DNA of 64,000 nt from Metallyticus violacea (lineage: Eukaryota; Arthropoda; Insecta; Mantodea; Metallyticidae): positions 6,971,501-7,035,500 of the forward strand of contig CM060841.1 in the NCBI GenBank assembly GCA_030762175.1, given 5' to 3'. The notes below the pieces were generated by a model, which saw nothing but the letters and a program-made list of their open reading frames with translations, did no database searches and was not told the origin of the DNA. Position numbers and translations under genes: made by a program. This document shows positions 60,312 through 64,000 of this stretch, in pieces; position 1 is the stretch's first letter, and each line of letters begins with the position of its first letter.

Positions 60312-60943
60312 TTAACAATTCCTCATAGTCCAATAATATGGTTGCATGTGAAATGTCTGAAATTAAATTTTAGATGTAAGCCCTTTCATAGAATTCATAA
60401 GTCTATTTCTCTTCTTGCTCCATTGCACTTGTAATAGAGGAAAAAAAAAATTTCAACACTGTCATTGTAATCTGGTATTGCAAAAAGAAATTGAGCTATC
60501 TTCAACATTTCTGCCTACTGTTCTGCACTTATGCAAAATTTAATGTAATCACACCCTTTTTTTTTTGACTTGTCTGTACTTTTTCAACATACAAAGTGAC
60601 AAATTTCTTCAAATTGGAAAAATTGATCAAAGCATTTACTGTTGTCAATCTGTATATCACCAGTATAACATCACATTTCAAAACTAAGAACCTCAAAACT
60701 TTGCTTTTTATTGTTAATTCAATCAATCTAGAGGATTTCTAAAAATGCACAAGGATGGTATTTTTAATACACAAAAAGCATATGCTGATGTATGGTAGCA
60801 TATATATTGGTATAAAAATAGAATAACTATAGGAGTTTGATATAGATTGCTTTATGACATTTGCATATCACACACTTTTTTTACTCATTTTTAAGCCAGA
60901 AAAAAAGTATAAAAGACCACAATGAAAGAATGCTCCCATTTCA

Positions 60944-61206
60944 TTTGAATGGTGTTTGATGCCTGTTTTCACTGCTGAGGCACTGCAGGTGGTGAACACT
61001 GGTGTGATACATGAGAAAAAATAATATATTGGGAAAGGATTTTTTTTAAGAAAGGAAATGTCCCAGGCCTAAGTTTAGGGTACCTCCCCGGCATTTGCCA
61101 TTTATGAGGACTGAGTAAAATCTGAAAAAAGTCCTGGCAGGATTCAAACCCCAGACCTCCCACTCACAAGTTCTGTGCCTCAACGACCTCGGCCACCCAT
61201 GGCAAT
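60944..61206 (-). mobile_element. tRNA-derived SINE, family A (copy 7)
   Basis: The minus strand begins GCCATGGGTGGCCGAGGTCG, with GGTTTGAATCC as B box and a good body. Confidence 0.85.
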
Positions 61207-61641
61207 CCAAAACTATTGCTCATTATTGCAATAAATTTTGTCAATACATGAGCCAGATTGACTATATAGCATTTCTGTCAGTGTAAAAACTGCATAACAT
61301 CGAAGTTAATGTAAAAAATTTATCACAATCTAAGATTCATAGCAGTTAGATTTAATCTTACTCTATAAATGATTTAAGATAACCAGGAAGTGTAAATCTA
61401 GCAAATAAGCAGCAGTATATTTTGTACTATGTCTCAGAAATTTATAAAGCTATTAATATAAATTTTTATGAAATATTATTAAGAATACTCAACCAAAAAT
61501 GCTCTGTAAATTTCAGTTTTCTAATGCACATATAAAGTTTTTTAAACATTAATCTTATTTCCTGATAACTTAAAATTTTGACATAAATGTGCATTTTTCA
61601 GGATTAGTCTCAGGATTGGCTGGACCAATCCCCCCCTTATT

Positions 61642-61916
61642 TTTTTTAAATAGTGTTCAACACCTTTTTTTACTGCTGAGGCACCATAGGCAGTGGACAC
61701 TGATGATACATGAGATGAAATATATTGGGAAAGGATTTTTTTTAGGAAGGAAACGTTCCAGGCCTAAGGTTAAGCTAATTCCCCAGTATTTGCCATTTAT
61801 GAGAACTGAGGAAATCTGGAAAAAACCTCAGTCAGGGAGGACGGCTGTGACCGGATTGGAATCACAGACCTCCCACTCACAAGTTTGCATCTTAATGATC
61901 TCGGCCACCCGAGTGG
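61642..61916 (-). mobile_element. tRNA-derived SINE, family A (copy 8)
   Basis: The minus strand has GGGTGGCCGAGATCATTAAG and the CAGTGTCCACTGCC tail region, with T-rich sequence next to its 3' end. The B box is altered. Confidence 0.85.
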
Positions 61917-62460
61917 TACCAATATTGTTGAAAATTTGCACATACATAATGTATGCAAATGTGAAGTATGTATGGTAACTAGAGGTATTTAAAAATCAAT
62001 ACCAATAAGAATTAAATTTGAAAATTAATTTATTTTCAAGCAACTAGCACATATATATTCTAGTTCCCAGAATAGCATGTTCTCTGTAGTTTAAGTAAAA
62101 AAAAAATAATAATTCAAATTTAAACAGTAGTTAATTAGAAAAATTATGATTATGTCAGTGTTTTCCGTTTTTATTTTGGTTTAAAAAGTCTTATAAAACA
62201 TTTTTTAAGTTTTCTTAATATCTCAAAAATTTCATATTGATAGCTTTAGAACTTTGTAAGATACAGTGTAAAATGTATATGGATGCAATATTTGCTAGAT
62301 TTACACTTTCTGGTTACCGTAAATAAAGAAAAATACTACTATTAGTAGTTTGAAAGAGTTTTTCATTCAAGTATTATTGAAGAGTAATTTGCTATAGTAA
62401 GCTCAAGAACACCACCGAAAGAGAGATTCATCTTGTGTTTTGGAATGCAGAGGCTTTTTT

Positions 62461-62727
62461 GATTTTATTTATTTACTGTGCTCTTTAACATCTCAGGTCA
62501 TCAGCATCCCATTCAAATCAGGGAGTGAAATGGCCTACAAATTTTCTCAGAGGCCTCTATTTTCAGCCTTAATTCTTTATCATTCCGTAAATGTACGACA
62601 CGGGACCCATGGCTTTACTTCCCTTCCAAAGCAAGCCATACTTAGGATTTTAGGATTTTTACGCCCATACCTGTGATCTTGGGTTTAACAGACGAGTATG
62701 ATTACCATTACACCACCAGGACCGACG
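62461..62727 (-). mobile_element. tRNA-derived SINE, family B (copy 6, full length)
   Basis: The minus strand begins TCGGTCCTGGTGGTGTAATG, then GTAATCATACTCGTCTG: a tRNA-like head with an A box of the Asp/Glu/Gly type. The body as in the other copies follows. An AATGCAG-type repeat lies at both edges. Confidence 0.85.
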
Positions 62728-64000
62728 AAATGCAGAAGTATAAACATTAATATAAATATTTTGAAAAGCAGCTATATTCTATCAAAATACAAAAAAAAAT
62801 ATTTCTGCGTTTATTTCTCTACCTAATAATGCTTTTTCTTATTAATCTTGCAGCCTTAATCTTACCCATCTCACTTAATTTTCATAATTTTTTTTTTAAA
62901 AACTTGAGCATATGAAAATAAACATGGTAAATTTGATAATTTGTTAAGTGTTTTTATTGTTAGCTTGTTTTGCTTATCATTTACTGAGATATTTTCTTGC
63001 ACTATTCCCATAAATGCATTATGGCTAAGATATTTGAGTAGTGTCACTCTGTCTTAATTTCACAAGTGTCTTTTAAGAAGAAGCCATTATTGCAAGTATT
63101 GTAAATTATTTTTAACTAGTCTGTACTTAAATAGTATATAAGAGTAAATTTATAAAAGATGGATTTATTATTTTTCACTGAACTTAATTAAGGGCCTACA
63201 TATACCTTTGTGCTTAAAAATGTATGTTTTTCATATTTTCTTTCTCCATTTCCATAAGGAATTATAATTAAATGTTGTGTGCATATTGTTTAAAAACCTG
63301 ATATTTGATATAAAACAAAAAGTTTTCCCATATGTTATGAAATTTTGAAATTCTTGAAATATCCATTTTTAGGCCTTGCATCAAAAAGGGCATTTACGAA
63401 ATTATTCCCAAGATTTAGAACATTTATGAATAATTACTTTTTTATTGTAAAAGTATCATCTAAATGTACAAACTGAAACTTACTTAAAATTACACAGTGC
63501 AAATGTAGGGAAAAAATTTTCTGTAATCTAAATTTTAAACACTTTTTCTGCCACATTATAACATTTTTTTTAAATAGTTTTCATTTGACATAAGATGAAG
63601 ACAGAGTTCTGATTGTTGATCTTAATAAGAGGAATTTCAATATAAGGTTTCATACAGTCTTGAAAATTGTAGAACTTATACATTAAAGTTTTGAAAAATA
63701 CACTTTTGAGGAAATAGCAACAAGCTTATAGATTGATGTAATGACAAGAGCCCGAAATCTTATGTTTTAAACTATTCTGTTCCTTGCTAGCTAAATGTCA
63801 TATTTTAACATAATTATCAATTTCTTATCATGGGAGTCATATAGTTAATTCTTATGAAGCCTAAGAATGGCTAAAAGCATCATTTAAAAATTTTAAAATT
63901 AAATTTAAATGCATTTCAAATTCAAAAAAATTAAATTTAATAATATTAATGATAAAATTAGTGTTAAAACATTGGCCATCATTGTGCATCTTGATGAAAT
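62728..64000. other. Non-coding right end of window
   Basis: AT-rich sequence without recognisable gene, RNA or repeat. Confidence 0.4.

Noticed and set aside
60130..60434. Open frames with poly-Ser/Pro or poly-Lys/Glu around 60.2 kb
   Set aside because: They are translations of the polypyrimidine microsatellite; no gene signals on either side.
1..64000. CRISPR arrays, bacterial operons or an integrated virus
   Set aside because: No spaced palindromic repeats, no Shine-Dalgarno-linked gene strings and no viral structural genes. The reverse transcriptases present belong to LINEs and Penelope-like elements.

Overview
This is animal nuclear DNA, most likely from an arthropod and probably an insect. 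It is AT-rich, has long introns with GT-AG junctions, and is packed with transposon families common in arthropods: mariner, hAT-like, Penelope-like, CR1-like and Jockey-like LINEs, and tRNA-derived SINEs. No bacterial or viral gene layout is visible. The species cannot be named from the sequence alone.

Two conserved genes can be rebuilt in full, and they are divergently transcribed. On the minus strand, the DNA-damage kinase CHK2 (Loki in flies) starts at 43682 and ends at 6652: eight coding exons over 37 kb, 464 codons, every junction in phase. It has an SQ/TQ-rich N-terminus, an FHA domain, a kinase domain and a basic C-terminus. On the plus strand, ANKMY2 (ankyrin repeats plus MYND zinc finger) starts at 44131 and ends at 57190: five exons, 415 codons. 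The start codons are 448 bp apart and must share one promoter region, which holds a palindromic pair of E2F-like TTGGCGG boxes.

Layout: 1-131 may be the last exon of an unidentified plus-strand gene; 0.6-6.4 kb is intergenic, with a SINE, a tRNA-like sequence and a Penelope-derived fold-back. 6.65-43.7 kb is CHK2, whose introns hold nearly all the mobile DNA. 43.68-44.13 kb is the shared promoter. 44.1-57.2 kb is ANKMY2. 57.2-64 kb is non-coding, with another Penelope fold-back, a polypyrimidine tract and three SINEs.

The most unusual signal is a set of Penelope-like retroelement insertions. Five have 12-13 bp target-site duplications that I could match by eye (3.6, 7.3-8.6, 26.9-28.5, 29.6 and 57.8 kb). 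Each carries its terminal region as inverted arms. The longer ones carry candidate hammerhead ribozymes whose stems I and II differ between copies by compensatory changes. CHK2 also shows a DFG-to-DFS change in its magnesium-binding loop.
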